Numbered from the stretch's first letter, positions 13,093 to 24,078 are shown. The stretch: 64,000 nt of DNA from Dermanyssus gallinae (GCA_003439945.1 QVRM01002135.1:230202-294201), one strand, 5' to 3'. The notes: generated by a model from the sequence alone, not told the origin. Program-made: numbers and translations.

Positions 13093-16080
13093 GGCTGTGT
13101 CAATGTGGCCGTCTGCCAACACTAACGGCGGCAAAGCTGGCTAGCTTGCCTGACACTGCAATGAAAGTTTTTGGGTCCTGCTGCTTCAAGCAGCTTGCAT
13201 CAGCCTGTATGTTCGTCCGTTCGTTCTTCAGTCAGACAGACAGGCAGGCAGCCAGCCAATTCTTTCGTTGGATGCATCGCTCCAGGCTGTGCTTACTAAC
13301 TTTGCCACGACTCCGTCTGACTCCGGCAGTAGTGCATGATAAACGAAAATACGCATAAAAACAAGACAACAACAGCAGCAGCCACACAATCACAATAACA
13401 ACATACATTACCAAAGTTATCTCTAGGCTATACGTTTTATGGACTAAAAAAGCTAAACTCGGCACCTGTTCGAACACGACCGTCTTTTTACTTTACATGC
13501 TCGGGGCATATGGGGTCAGAGGAGGGTCGATACATGTCCGGTAGAATATATATGGCTGTATTTTCCTAATTCTCGGAACAATCAATAAAAAATATGTTAC
13601 TTGTATAATAAGCCTAAATACTGTGCTTATCTAATTCATAGCATCGACAAAAAAAGCGTTGAGGTGAATACATACCTGCACGTCATTTTACCAAACACAG
13701 AAGACAGCAGATTCCTTTTGGTTGGAACTGTTGCCAAAAAAGCTCCAGCCCAAGTGATATCTCTTATTCGCCATACCCGCAACTGTTCTGACTGGATTTA
13801 GTCTGCTTGAATTGACTACGGGAACTGCCGGCGGCTTTGGATCAGAAACTTTCTTTACTTACGCACTTGTATGTATCGACTTCCCAGCATAGATTTCTAA
13901 TCAGTGAAAAGAAGACCCGCCGAGAAAGCGGCTTGGCGGCATCAATCTTTTTTTGGGGGAATAACTCCATATACTTTGTTTTTTCATTGTTTTTTATTTC
14001 CGCAGGCTACTCGTGCTTAGTGGGTATATTAACTAACCTATTTCCTATACAATGTATGTTAAATTAGTCCCTTTAAGTCAATTCAATGGGTCCGTTTGCA
14101 GAACCTTTTTCGAAGTCGGTGAATATCGGCGAGAAACATTGAAGTGAACACCCCTTCGAATGCCTTAATACGGGTCAGACATGCTACGTTAAGGTTTTAC
14201 GTTTTTCTTTTATTTAATACAGTTTTGCGGGTCAGATAACTATCCGTTAATAAGGCATGTTGACTCATCTATAAGAATGGCTTTAGAGCGCAATTATTAC
14301 TTGACAACGTGTAAATCTTTTCGAACAAGCCAATCCTATAGCCGACATTGCTGCTGCGGTTGCGATGTTAGCGTCAATAGGGAACGAGCCTCGCGTTGGC
14401 CTAACTAATACTCCGATATTTTTCTTACGAGCAACAACAATTGTGCTATTAGCAATAAATATGATATAATTCGGGTGAGCGGCAAATAGTTCGGCGATTG
14501 GGTCGTGTAGTGATCGGCCATTGATCCCAGGCAAGCTTCACGACGAGCGGTCGAGCCGCCAGCCGCCAGCAGGGTTGAGTATAGCCGTAGGGGGGAAGGC
14601 ACTAACGGAGCGGGTTGCTACGTTTCCCCAAGTAAGCCAAGTCAGAGACGACCGCGGAGAAAGCAGGGGGGAGAAAGAGAGAATATGAATTAGACCACCA
14701 GCCGGTCCGAATGGGATATCGTTCGTAAGTAACCGCAGCCACCGGGGAGAAGAGGCTAGCTGATAAATAGTTGAAGCCTTGGGGAATTTGAGTGGGGGAC
14801 GTAGAGAGGGCGCTGGCTGCAGGAAGGAGAGGAAAGAAGAAACAAAATAAGGCCGCCCCGTTTTTGGCCTACGCGTTTCACCTGCACCAGTGGCAGAGGC
14901 TGCACTGAGGGTAGCGGACCGCATCTGGAGCTGTCTTTGTTTATGGGGATTCCTTGGTAGAAGGGAAAGAGAAGAAAACCTTGCCATCGCTCAGCGTTGG
15001 GACATAGCCCATCTACTGCGACTGTTACCACCGCTGCACACCTATTCCGACCACGCCGATAGGATGGCATCATCCGTTCCATCGTAGACAAGCTTCACAA
15101 AACACCTCAGGGAGAAGACCTCAAGGGGTGTTCTCGCGAGGGGTGCTGAGATAGGGGGAAGCAGGCCCAACTGGCCAAGCCAAGTTCAGTAGTGGAAAGC
15201 CTGGTCTGATTGGTTGAAGTACAGAGGCGAGCAATTTAAACTTTGCCGTCTTTTTCCCCAAAGGCGAACATCCGTTTCCGGTTCTGCCTCATGGACGATT
15301 CGACTTAGACGGAGGTGGGCAGCGTTGCCCGTCGAAGACAGCGCCTTGTGGCAATCCTCCCTTTATTCTTCTCTGGCACCTTCTAAAGATGGTCAGACGA
15401 AAAGAACTGAACAAGATCGGCGGCTTTGACCGATTTGAGTTCTGTAAAACGTCAACGAGAGCTTCCACAGCGTGACGTTATGAGTGAAATGTTAATGTTA
15501 TAGAGCACACAATAGGTGGACTTTTTAAGTAATTTTCCAGTATAAGTACATACGTGGCCAAAAACGTCGCATACCTTACAAGCAAGTGTGTCGGGTTAGA
15601 TTTTCAAGTAATTATATTATACATACGATTCGTGAAATAGCTAGATTAGAAGACTAGGCAAACGACAGCTCCCTGCAGCATTGTGCACGCAGGTCAACTT
15701 AGCCAGTGTTTGAAGGCACTTTCCTTTAAGAAATGACATACACATATGAACATTGTATTTGTAGATTTAACAATAAGATGCACAGACCTTACTGTATACG
15801 AACACGCAGGTGTTGAGACAGACCGTTATGCAAAAAAAATGTTAACTAAGAGTCATATGTGTGCATTCCCATTGTAAAACCTGACACTAAAACATTAACA
15901 TCGGCGCCTTGCGCGCAGTGTGCTCAAAAATTCTCAAATCTCTCACGCTAATGGCGGTATAAGAACCGATCGACTACGTTCAGAACACGGGGCAGAAGTT
16001 CCATCGCGGTAATTTTGTCCACGTCAGCACGGCCAATACTCGGGCGTAGCGCAGTATGACGGCGCAGTATACAAGTAGAC
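13093..16080. other. Non-coding stretch
   Basis: A GACA/GGCA-rich tract lies near 13230-13255 and a small CAA/CAG tract near 13365-13385. Bases 14,540-15,430 are GC-rich with overlapping frames of 65-149 codons on both strands and no recognisable domain. Nothing else stands out. Confidence 0.5.
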
Positions 16081-16098
16081 TTGAGGAACCCTGGTCAC

Positions 16099-16157
16099 GG
16101 CATCGGTATGCTGAACGCCCACCAGCATGCCTGGTGGGCGTTCAGCATACCGATGCC
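16099..16157. repeat. Perfect 27-bp inverted repeat, 5-nt loop
   Basis: Arms 16099-16125 and 16131-16157 are exact reverse complements. The arm starts GGCATCGGTATGCTGAACGC and the loop is CATGC. The perfect identity points to a recent origin, or to selection for the stem. Confidence 0.97.
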
Positions 16158-16402
16158 GATACCTAAACACCAGGACAGCGAAGGCGCCGAACATGGCGAT
16201 GGTGGCAATTATGATCACAGCGACGACGACAACCACAACAACAGAAAACAACAACAACAACAACGACGACATCGACATGAGCAACAACACGTGAAATTAT
16301 TAATAAAATTAATGATGATGTACGAAATATTTCCTTCGGTGCACACGAGGCCGAGGAGGAGAACGATGCGAAGCGGCTCCAGCACACCTGCCAAATCTAG
16401 CG

Positions 16403-16461
16403 GCAGCCGATGGGTTTTGCCGAGTCAGAGTCATCGGAAGAGTGGAAAACCCATCGGCTGC
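16403..16461. repeat. Perfect 16-bp inverted repeat
   Basis: Arm GCAGCCGATGGGTTTT at 16403-16418 and its exact reverse complement at 16446-16461, with a 27-nt loop. Confidence 0.96.
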
Positions 16462-16466
16462 GGTTT

Positions 16467-16515
16467 CTTAAATCCCCCCCCCTTACCATTGCGGGGAGGG
16501 GGGGGGGGATTTAAG
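16467..16515. repeat. C-run/G-run inverted repeat
   Basis: CTTAAATCCCCCCCC from 16467 pairs with GGGGGGGGATTTAAG ending at 16515. It begins only five bases after the preceding hairpin. Confidence 0.95.
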
Positions 16516-16557
16516 GTGCCGCGGCCAGCAATGACGCCAAGCCGCGCTGGCGGGTAA

Positions 16558-17738
16558 ATTCAAACGGCACTGGCCGGCCAGTGGTCGACAGTATGCCTGA
16601 GGGTGTGTGTGCGGCTTGAAAACGCGCGGCCAGAGCCATTTGAGAAGACTGCGTGACCGGCTTTATCATCCTCTTACTTTCCACCCCATATCCGCAATGG
16701 CACGCACACATGATGGTGCTGATGATATCCAATGAGTAAGGATTATACTCGAGCGCAATTCGACCCTACTGGTGATATGGGGGCAAGATACAGCAGCTGT
16801 CTTGAGACTGTGTAGCTTTCGGTCTAAATAAACGGGCTACTACTGCTGTTGCTACTAGTCTACGCCCAATGATATCCATACGACTAGGAGTAGTATTACA
16901 TATAACAATGACTAAGTTGCAACTATAATTACTAGTTTCCTTGGTAATGACAATGATCAGATAATGTATAATTTAAAAAAATGTATTTGCTTTGTCTCGC
17001 TCCTCACCTACACTTCATCTATGGCGTCACCAGTGAATCAACTCGAGCTCTGTAAAGAGCAGAAGAATACAACACAAGTTTACTTTAAAATATTCTCATA
17101 TTATTCCGAAGCATCTACGTGTATACACACCATAATAGCGGATATGGAGTAAACATTGTCGGCCTTCTACGCAGTGGCAAATTTGCTGCTACAGCTTAAG
17201 AAACGCAAATAAAATACGCATTAGAAAACGCGTCTTGTCGTGCGCTGCTGTCGTCTAACAAAACAGTTAATTACGATCGCTGGTTGAGAGATGCCTCAAC
17301 GGAGAAGCAGCAACAACAACAAGAAAGGCATATTTTTCTCTCTTTGTTTGCCTCATTTTCTTTTCTTGTGATTGGAATCCTTCGTCTCCGTCATTCGGTT
17401 ACCCCTACGTGGTCAGGTCGGCGTAAGCATGCGTCGTGTTCTATGTCTGTTCAAATAACCGTCGTCCTATTTCTGTTCCTGTGCGCCGACTTTCTTGTCT
17501 TCGTAGATTTTTCTGTCGTACTCACTTATGAAATTCGGCGGACTCTGCTCTAGGCAATGGCTGCTCAGTGATTGTCAAACTGGCTGCTGCTGCTGCCGCC
17601 GCCGCACGCCGAGAAATGTCACCATTCTTCATGAAGACGACGCCAAAATGAAGTTTGTCTTCCTGCCGGTATCTCCCTTTTTTGCCTTCTCCCTCTACTC
17701 GCACGTTTAGGGTCTAGCGGACATCTGTACTTGACGTA
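16558..17738. other. Non-coding stretch
   Basis: No recognisable gene. Open frames of 60-89 codons (for example 17284-17553, +) show no domain. Confidence 0.55.
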
Positions 17739-17957
17739 TTGCGTCTCTACTTCAACCAACTTAGACCATCCTCAGTGTCGTTGCCTAGAACCGCCGCATA
17801 TGAGGCGCTTCGAAAACGTCGACGACGACAACCACAACAGCAACAACAACAACAACAACAAAAACCTCATGTCGTACAAGCTAACAGGATCTCGCTCTCT
17901 CAATCACGACTAAACTTAATTGAGTCGGCGGTAAGAAAACTGCTGACTACGCATTAG
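17739..17957 (+). CDS. Weak small ORF with a Gln run, unknown
   Basis: 72 codons open on the plus strand, with no ATG at the 5' end (the frame opens at a TTG). The peptide reads LRPSSVSLPRTAAYEALRKR, a basic stretch, about nine Gln from a CAA array, then SRLNLIESAVRKLLTTH. An overlapping frame gives an Asn run (NVDDDNHNSNNNNNN) that is equally plausible. CAA arrays keep all three plus-strand frames open, so a chance origin is likely. Confidence 0.15.
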   Translation: MRLYFNQLRPSSVSLPRTAAYEALRKRRRRQPQQQQQQQQQKPHVVQANRISLSQSRLNLIESAVRKLLTTH

Positions 17958-18282
17958 GGTTGCTTCTGTCGCCTCAAGAAGATAGAACTTCAACCGTTTT
18001 AGAGGCTAGCAGAACATCAGCAGCGTACCACCGCTCTGCCCACGTGGTCCCATATTTCAGGCGCGTGAATTGACAATTTATGGTTGCGTCGCCTAGAGCC
18101 CACCAAGGCCGGGACTTATTGCCTGGGCGATACTTCTTCTGTCTGGACCTATTGGCCTAACAGTGGAATAGTACGGACCTCTACGGCATCAAAACACAGT
18201 CTCTAATTAAGATAAAAAGGTTTTTTTTTTCTATTAGAACGTGTTCTATGGTTAACATAATGTTTTATTCCGTGTATTGCAG
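17958..18282. other. Spacer ending in a possible splice acceptor
   Basis: Ordinary sequence. A T-run at about 18222-18231 and TTTTATTCCGTGTATTGCAG at 18263-18282 could act as a 3' splice site for the following candidate exon. Confidence 0.45.
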
Positions 18283-18353
18283 GTGAGTTTGTGGAGAAGG
18301 GTCCTGGGCAAAGTTCCTTGGCCATCGTTGCCAGGAAACGAGGAGTTTGTTCC
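18283..18353 (+). CDS. Candidate 71-nt exon or recursive-splice exon
   Basis: The site reads TATTGCAG|GTGAGTTT, joining an acceptor directly to a donor-like GTGAGT. Seventy-one bases later comes TTCC|GTGAGT, a second donor. Read with two bases carried over, the exon encodes FVEKGPGQSSLAIVARKRG followed by VCS, open through the donor and protein-like. A second frame (VSLWRRVLGKVPWPSLPG) is also open. I recognise no family. Alternatives are a zero-length ratchet point for recursive splicing, or coincidence of short motifs. Confidence 0.3.
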
Positions 18354-18394
18354 GTGAGTATCTACGCAACTTTACTCACAGTGGCACCTGATTG

Positions 18395-18396
<2 letters not shown>

Positions 18397-18455
<59 letters not shown>
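18397..18455. repeat. (TA)n microsatellite
   Basis: 59 bp of pure TA, ending in TACAGGATCTC. The CAGG start after a TA array resembles the ends of the palindromic elements elsewhere in the window. Confidence 0.97.
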
Positions 18456-18458
<3 letters not shown>

Positions 18459-19486
18459 GATCTCTAAGATAGTTTTCGAGAGCGATAAAAAATATTGTAA
18501 AGCTCGTTAAAGTAAATCTTTGTTCCATTGGAACATAGTCTCTGAGAGGTCTTGCTTCGAAGTCAGAGTGAAAATACTACAATTTGTAAAACTGGTGTTT
18601 ACGCCCGACATAGGAGCTCAAAAAGTTCAATTGCGAGACAACCAGTCCTCCACTACAGAAATGAAAAAAATAATTTGTAACACTGGTCAGGAGATGCGAC
18701 ATGATCGTTTAGAACAGCATTTGCAAAAAAGGAGCTCTTTTATTAGCTTTCACAACAAATGCCTCAAAATCAATGCCCTACGACCACTTTTAGCTCTCAA
18801 AACTAACACTAGCTAACACATTCGGGCAAACGCACATTTCATGACTATCATTTGGGTACCAACCATATGGTTTTGCGAGCTGTGGTTGCGGGGTAATTAA
18901 GATTTTTCGGCGGGATGTCCAGATTAAGTGCATAAATGACTGTGTGGCAACGTTCACTACCGCCGACGTGTCGCGCGACAGCCGCAACGTTCTTATATCG
19001 CCCCCGAAAACGTTCTGGGAGACCCTGCATATTTATATATATATATATATATATAGATGCATGCACAATTAAGTTACAATGCTCCTTTAAGTGTGGGCGT
19101 TGTTGCAAAGTGATTAGAACACTTAAACCACGCTAGGTGATAGTTCTTTCGGCACGTTAAATGTCCAAGTTGTTTTTAAGATTCGATTTGGGACAGAGAG
19201 CATACGCGGAGAATTAATGTATTTGCATACGATGCTAGGTGGTTGCTTTACGGACGTTTATGAGAATGTTCTTGATGCTAATGACCTTGTTACTGCAAAT
19301 ATCCGACAGAAACAGGCCTCATCGCCACTGGTCGTGTCGTTGGGGAATAATCTCCACTTTGGGCCCAGTGGTGGACGACCAATTCCCGTTAGTGGACCGT
19401 GTCTGCACTGTTCGTATCTTGTCTCGAACTCTCGTACCATTGCGTCTTAGCGGAGATGACCTTCGGCAAGGTCAGCTGTTTCCGCG
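18456..19486. other. Non-coding stretch with a 98-codon frame
   Basis: A plus-strand frame at 18520-18816 opens at a TTG and is hydrophilic (for example QEMRHDRLEQHLQKRSSF), with no domain recognised. A short TA array lies at 19034-19055. Nothing else is supported. Confidence 0.45.
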
Positions 19487-19569
19487 TATATATATATATA
19501 TATATATATCGGCGGTGATATTTGTTTGCGCTCATGTGTATTCGTGCGTAGACAAAAACCACCGTTGGC

Positions 19570-19601
<32 letters not shown>

Positions 19602-19666
19602 GTAGATTGGCCGATAGGGATGTTTGTTCACGCATATATCTACATATATCACCGTTAGCTAATTTA
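19487..19666. repeat. Two TA arrays within an imperfect 90-bp duplication
   Basis: TA arrays at 19487-19509 and 19574-19600. CACCGTTGGCTAGTTTA (19560-19576) recurs as CACCGTTAGCTAATTTA (19650-19666), 90 bp apart with two differences. Confidence 0.8.
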
Positions 19667-19701
19667 CGATCATGAGTGTTGTTGTTGTCCTGTAGCAGTT
19701 G

Positions 19702-20131
19702 TTAGCGCTTATCGACCGTAGCCGTCGAAGACATAGAAGCTGCGCTGTCTGGCCGGGCTGGACGAACGGACGGTCTTTGCTGCTCAGCTGGAAAAGCAGC
19801 ATAACGTTCCCGCTCGGATCTTCTTCTTGCTGTAGCTGCTGGTAGTGCTTCTGGTAGTGGTCGTGGTCCTGGACCAGCTCGTCTAGGCCGAGCACGGCGG
19901 CGACTACGACTCCCCGAGGCGCAGTTAATCAAGTTGGCAACGCGTCCACGCTCGGCCCGCCGCTTACCCCACCCTGACGGGGCTGGCACTAGCTCTAATA
20001 GCAGCAGCCGTAGTAGATCTTGTTTTTGTTGTTGTTGTTGCTGCTGTTGTTGTTGCTGTTGTTGTTGCTGTTGCTGTAGTTGTTGTTGCTGTTGTTGCTG
20101 TTGTTGTTGCTGCTGTTGCTGCTGTTGCTGC

Positions 20132-20184
<53 letters not shown>

Positions 20185-20187
20185 TTG
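19702..20187 (-). CDS. Candidate Gln-rich open frame
   Basis: On the minus strand a frame is open for 162 codons, from just after a TAA (20188-20190) to a stop ending at 19702. It starts with about 50 codons that are nearly all Gln, mixing CAA and CAG. Differences from a pure repeat are therefore silent in this frame, while they change residues in the Asn/Ser and Thr/Ala frames. After the run it reads KQDLLRLLLLELVPAPSGWG, then an Arg/Pro-rich tail. There is no ATG, so it would need an upstream exon, and I see no convincing acceptor at its 5' edge. A GG|GTAAGC donor-like site lies within it after PSGW. It may be a coding poly-Gln exon or only a decayed microsatellite. Confidence 0.25.
20024..20183. 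repeat. (TTG/CTG)n triplet array, about 160 bp
   Basis: Mixed TTG and CTG units with one TAG. The pure TTG part is at 20130-20183. Confidence 0.96.
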
Positions 20188-21285
20188 TTACTTGTTGTCA
20201 TTGTTATTGTTGTTGTAGCCGCCGCTGTAGTTAACGATCATCGCAGTTGGTGCTCGTCATGGCTGTAGTACTGGCAGCAGGTGGCATAGTAAAGGTAGTA
20301 GTAGGCATAGTACTAGTGATAGTTCTAATGGTACCAGATGTTATCGTTGTTGTTGACGTCGGCGGCGTAGTGCTGCAACTTGAGTAGCAGCCGTATACAA
20401 AGCAGAAGAAGAAGAAGAAGAAGAAGAAGCAAGGGAACTGAAGAAAGCTGCAGAAGTACCAGCTTTAGCAAACAGCTAATGAATGGCAGCATCAAATGTG
20501 TTTTGCCTCTTTACCCCGTTGGCCGCCGAATGAGCAGTCAACCTAACAGACTGTGTACGACGATGTGCCCGGTGTCTCTTATTGAACCCGCTATGCGCTG
20601 TGCGGGGTTGTTTCGTCTCCTTCCGAAACATTGAACTCACAAGATAATAGGGTAAAACTCAAAAGCACAACGACAGTCATAGGTCGTTTCTCGGCCAAGA
20701 GTACGCCATAAGCGCTCGAGGAAGACCTGTATGTGTTCTGCTACTCTATAGATAGATACATAGGTAGATACATAGATAGATAGAAGCAGGCTGCGTGCGG
20801 GCATGGCGGGAAAAAGCGAGCGAAAAAAAGAAGAGCAAAAAGCGCGTCAGATTCTCTTGGCTGCTCAACCAAGTAACTAACCAACTAACAAACTAACTAA
20901 GTAAGTAAGCAAGCCAGTTAGCAAGATATGTTGGGCGGCACGCATAGCGGTGGTGCACACGTTCATAGTGCTGCTGCTGCAGCGGTTTATGCGCGCACAA
21001 TATATATCCTTCATTCGATGTGCATCTATGTGCACGAACACGATGTACGCATGTGTAGATGTGTGCCACTGCAGCAGCTCTGTGATTGGCGAGTACGGTG
21101 AGATGGTATGGGGTTGTCCACTGCGCCGCACACCCGAGGCAGACGAGAGTCGTCGTATATGGCGCAGATACATGCATAGGTATGCATCTATCTAGGCATA
21201 AAGCGACCCAGCAGATCAGACAGTGGTTGCCATCGTCGTCGTCGTAGATTAACTTGCTCAATAAATACCGACCGTGGGGTTGGAT
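20188..21285. other. Non-coding stretch with AAG, GATA and CTAA simple repeats
   Basis: Contains (AAG)n at about 20404-20428, a GATA-type tract at about 20741-20785 and CTAA units at about 20875-20905. Overlapping frames up to 167 codons (20893-21396, -) show no domain. Confidence 0.55.
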
Positions 21286-21332
21286 GGGGTGGTGGGGTAG
21301 GGTGGGGTGGTGGGGTAGGGTGGGGTGGCGGG
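21286..21332. repeat. G-rich 18-bp minisatellite
   Basis: The unit GGGGTGGTGGGGTAGGGT occurs twice exactly (21286-21303, 21304-21321), followed by a partial third copy. Many G3-4 runs with 1-2-nt spacers make it a good G-quadruplex candidate on the plus strand. Confidence 0.95.
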
Positions 21333-22369
21333 CCTTAGCTACAAGCAGGACCGACGAAGTAGGCCAACTGATAGACTGCGATCGACGGCTCACCAAGCCA
21401 CACGTATTGAAGCCACAATGTTCCTATTCCACATACACAGCGCCTCCTGCGTGTAGCGCCTGCGTTTGTCGGCGCAGGCTCCCGAGCAGATGGTTGCTTG
21501 GCAGGCACGTATAGACAGGCTGTTCTCTATGCTTGCAATGTTGTGTTCCTGTCCGGAAGAAATTGTAGTTGTACCTTGAACGTGGCACAGCAATACGGAC
21601 AAAATAAGAGCCACAAACGGCGACTGGCCAATCACGGGCAAGGCGAGCCGAACTCTTGCTGTAAGTCACTATTCGTATCGACCACGCACTGTGTAAGTAA
21701 TATTCATATATGAAGAGTGGCGTCAGGCAGAACGCGACGGCTATGAAAACGGCAAACGACAAATACTGCAATGATAGCTAGCTTTAATGAGTGAATGATA
21801 TATCGACGAAAACTTCGACACAGCAACAGTATCGACAAACAAAAAACAGCAGCTACAACAACAATAGGAGCTACAACAACAATAGCACCAACAGACAGAA
21901 TAGGCGCAGTAATAGTTCAGCTAGTAAGAGCAACAATAACCCGAGAAAAACACAGCACCAATGGCAGCAAGTAGCCGCGGTATTCGTATAAACGAGAAAA
22001 CCAGAAGAAACAAGAACAATGCAGGAATACGCGCAATTGCCACTGATTCGATTTGTGTGATCGGTAGTCGCGTTTGGGCTTCTCTAGGAGTAGGACGCCG
22101 CGCAACGCATCTCAAGGGGGCTGTATATATGAGCACATATATATGGCACCATATTATGCTACCCGAGATGCATAAAATGCACTACTTCCAAGAGTGCACT
22201 ATGTAAATGCTGACAAAGATGTATATACGTTTAGATATCCCTTCGCGTAAACGTTATATATAAAAGAGAAAGATGAACTACATGTGTTGACGTATGGTGC
22301 AAGCATATATCGATGAGATTAATTGTTGAAAAGTATGCATAATATCTATATATATATATGACGGCGGTG
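21333..22369. other. Non-coding stretch
   Basis: A 66-codon Asn/Ser/Gln-rich frame (21791-21991, +) comes from degenerate CAA/AAC DNA and has stops directly upstream. No recognisable gene. Confidence 0.5.
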
Positions 22370-22470
22370 GCCTATACGGCTAACTTAACGCTTGAAAGAA
22401 CGGGGCGTTACCATGGCAACTACAAACAATCGGCCAACAAGAGTTCGACTTTCATTGTGGTTGATTTCAT
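22370..22470 (+). repeat. Probable tRNA-derived repeat fragment (SINE-like)
   Basis: The order GGCTAAC, ACGGGGCGTTACCATGGCAA, then AGAGTTCGAC matches, in the same order, the minus-strand copy at 60590-60735. GGCTAAC resembles a pol III A box and AGTTCGA a B box. This copy is more degraded. Family assignment would need a repeat library. Confidence 0.5.
22407..22420. promoter_or_regulatory. X-box-like near-palindrome GTTACCATGGCAAC
   Basis: One base away from the perfect RFX-type X-box palindrome GTTGCCATGGCAAC. It lies inside a repeat fragment, so it is probably carried by the repeat and not evidence of a local promoter. Confidence 0.55.
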
Positions 22471-22511
22471 TCATTTTCATTATTTTGTGGAATTTAACAA
22501 AAGGTATATTA

Positions 22512-22655
<144 letters not shown>

Positions 22656-22661
22656 TGTATA

Positions 22662-23696
22662 CAGGGTCATTCATATTGTAGTGCACGCATTTCGAGATTT
22701 GATAGAACTCGGCAAGAAAATAAGTTTTCCCTATGGAGGGAAGACGTGGAAACGTCTTGTTTAGGAGAGAGAGTGAAGTTTATAAAAGTAGTTTTTCTGC
22801 CTTTTTTTTCCTACATAGTTGTGCGAAATCTCTGTTTGCGGGAGAACCAGTCAACGCATGAAGGAACCGATTACACCGGCGTGTTCGGAGGAAAATTCGC
22901 GTGTTCGGAGGAAGACACTAGCTTGCGCAAAAAGCTAATACCCAGATTAAGGAAAGTCATGAGAAGTCGATATTTTACGTTAACGCCTTTTCATGAAAAA
23001 TCGTAAAAATTTTCCATTGCGACCAAAAATGTACGTCCGAAAGACCACTCCCACGCAATAGCAAATTTAATGCTTATCATTTTCGTATCAAGGTGATGGT
23101 GCTGCGTCACGTAGTTGTCAAGTCACTAAGCTTTTTCGACAGTCATAGTTGTTATGTTTTACGTGCAAGTTTTCACGTTCAGAACCGTAAAAATTTGCCA
23201 AGACGTTTCCGCCCCTTCCTTCCACTAGGAAAATTTATTCTCTTGTTGAGTTCTACCAAACCTCAAAATATGTACCTAACTTTCTCATACGCCCTATGGA
23301 AATATGCATGCCTTCGCTTTCGATATGGCTATCGAAAAAGCTTAGTGACTTGACAACTACGTAACGCAGCATCATCACTTTGATACGAAAATGATGGGCA
23401 TTAAAATTGCTATTGCGTGAGAGTGGTCTTCGGGCGTACATTTTTGGTCGCAATGGAACATTTTTACGATTTTTCATGAAAAGGCGTTAACGTAAAATAT
23501 CGACTTTTCATGACTTTCCTTAATCTGGGTATTAGCTTTTTGCTACGCAAGCTAGTGAAGTGTCTTCCGTTGTGCAGAACTTTCCTCCAAACACGCCGGT
23601 GTAATCGGCTCCTTCGTGCGTTGACTAGTTCTCCCGCAAACAGAGATTTCGCACAACTATGTAGGAAAAAAAAGGCAGAAAAACTACTTTTATAAA
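22662..23696. mobile_element. Palindromic foldback transposon, copy A (truncated)
   Basis: Starts CAGGGTCATTCATATTG right after a TA array. A left arm (22662-23138, 477 bp) is followed by a 194-bp centre (23139-23332) and an inverted right arm (23333-23696) that stops about 120 bp short of the expected end, so the terminal inverted repeat is missing on that side. Its left arm matches the reverse complement of the right arm of copy B (59078-60234), and its centre is inverted relative to B, so the two copies lie in opposite orientations. A small internal duplication (GCGTGTTCGGAGGA twice, near 22898-22913) is private to this copy. No transposase is encoded, so it is presumably non-autonomous. 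Termini and TA site suggest Tc1/mariner-type mobilisation, which is inference. Confidence 0.85.
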
Positions 23697-23817
23697 TATA
23701 CATGGCTTGGGCCTGCTTGTTTTTTTTTTTGTTGCTGCAGAGTTTGTAAACAGACAACGACACCAAAGATAATAAAATTATATTTCATTATTATCTATTT
23801 CTGCTTTAAGGTCTATT

Positions 23818-23865
23818 TCTGCTTGCTGAAACCTTTATTTAAAAATAAAGGTTTCAGCAAGCAGA
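23818..23865. repeat. Perfect 23-bp inverted repeat, 2-nt loop
   Basis: Arms 23818-23840 and 23843-23865 are exact reverse complements. The arm contains GCTTGCTGAAACCTTTATTT. The loop is only AA, so this is almost a perfect palindrome and should extrude as a cruciform rather than fold as a typical miRNA. Confidence 0.97.
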
Positions 23866-24078
23866 CATTGATGCACCCATCCCATCCATACTAGTACTCC
23901 ACAAGCTCGGCAACTATTTACCGCCTTACTGCGTTGGCGACGACAACGGTAGACACGACAATGACTGCTATACGCCGGTTTCATTCTGTTTCGGGTTTTC
24001 CCTGTTGATGGTGGCGAACTTCGCTGTATGGACAAGGTTCGAGGGCGCAAACGCTCGCCAAGCAAACAGCGTTACCGT

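Larger units (their letters stand above)
16081..16557 (+). other. 158-codon open frame over a hairpin cluster
   Basis: This plus-strand frame is open for 158 codons. It reads NYDHSDDDNHNNRKQQQQQR near its middle and a Gly run followed by FKVPRPAMTPSRAGG at its end. The first 25 codons and the last third are themselves the arms of perfect inverted repeats, which makes real coding less likely. No domain is recognised. I keep it as a weak candidate because the central hydrophilic part has protein-like composition. Confidence 0.15.

Noticed and set aside
20893..21396. 167-codon minus-strand frame
   Set aside because: It spans the G-rich minisatellite (giving repeated HPTLPHHPTLPHHP) and has no domain.
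21791..21991. Asn/Ser/Gln-rich 66-codon frame starting MNDISTKTSTQQQYRQTK
   Set aside because: Protein-like at first sight, but CAA/AAC-rich DNA lacks stop codons in several frames. Stops lie directly upstream, the start is not ATG, and no acceptor is visible.
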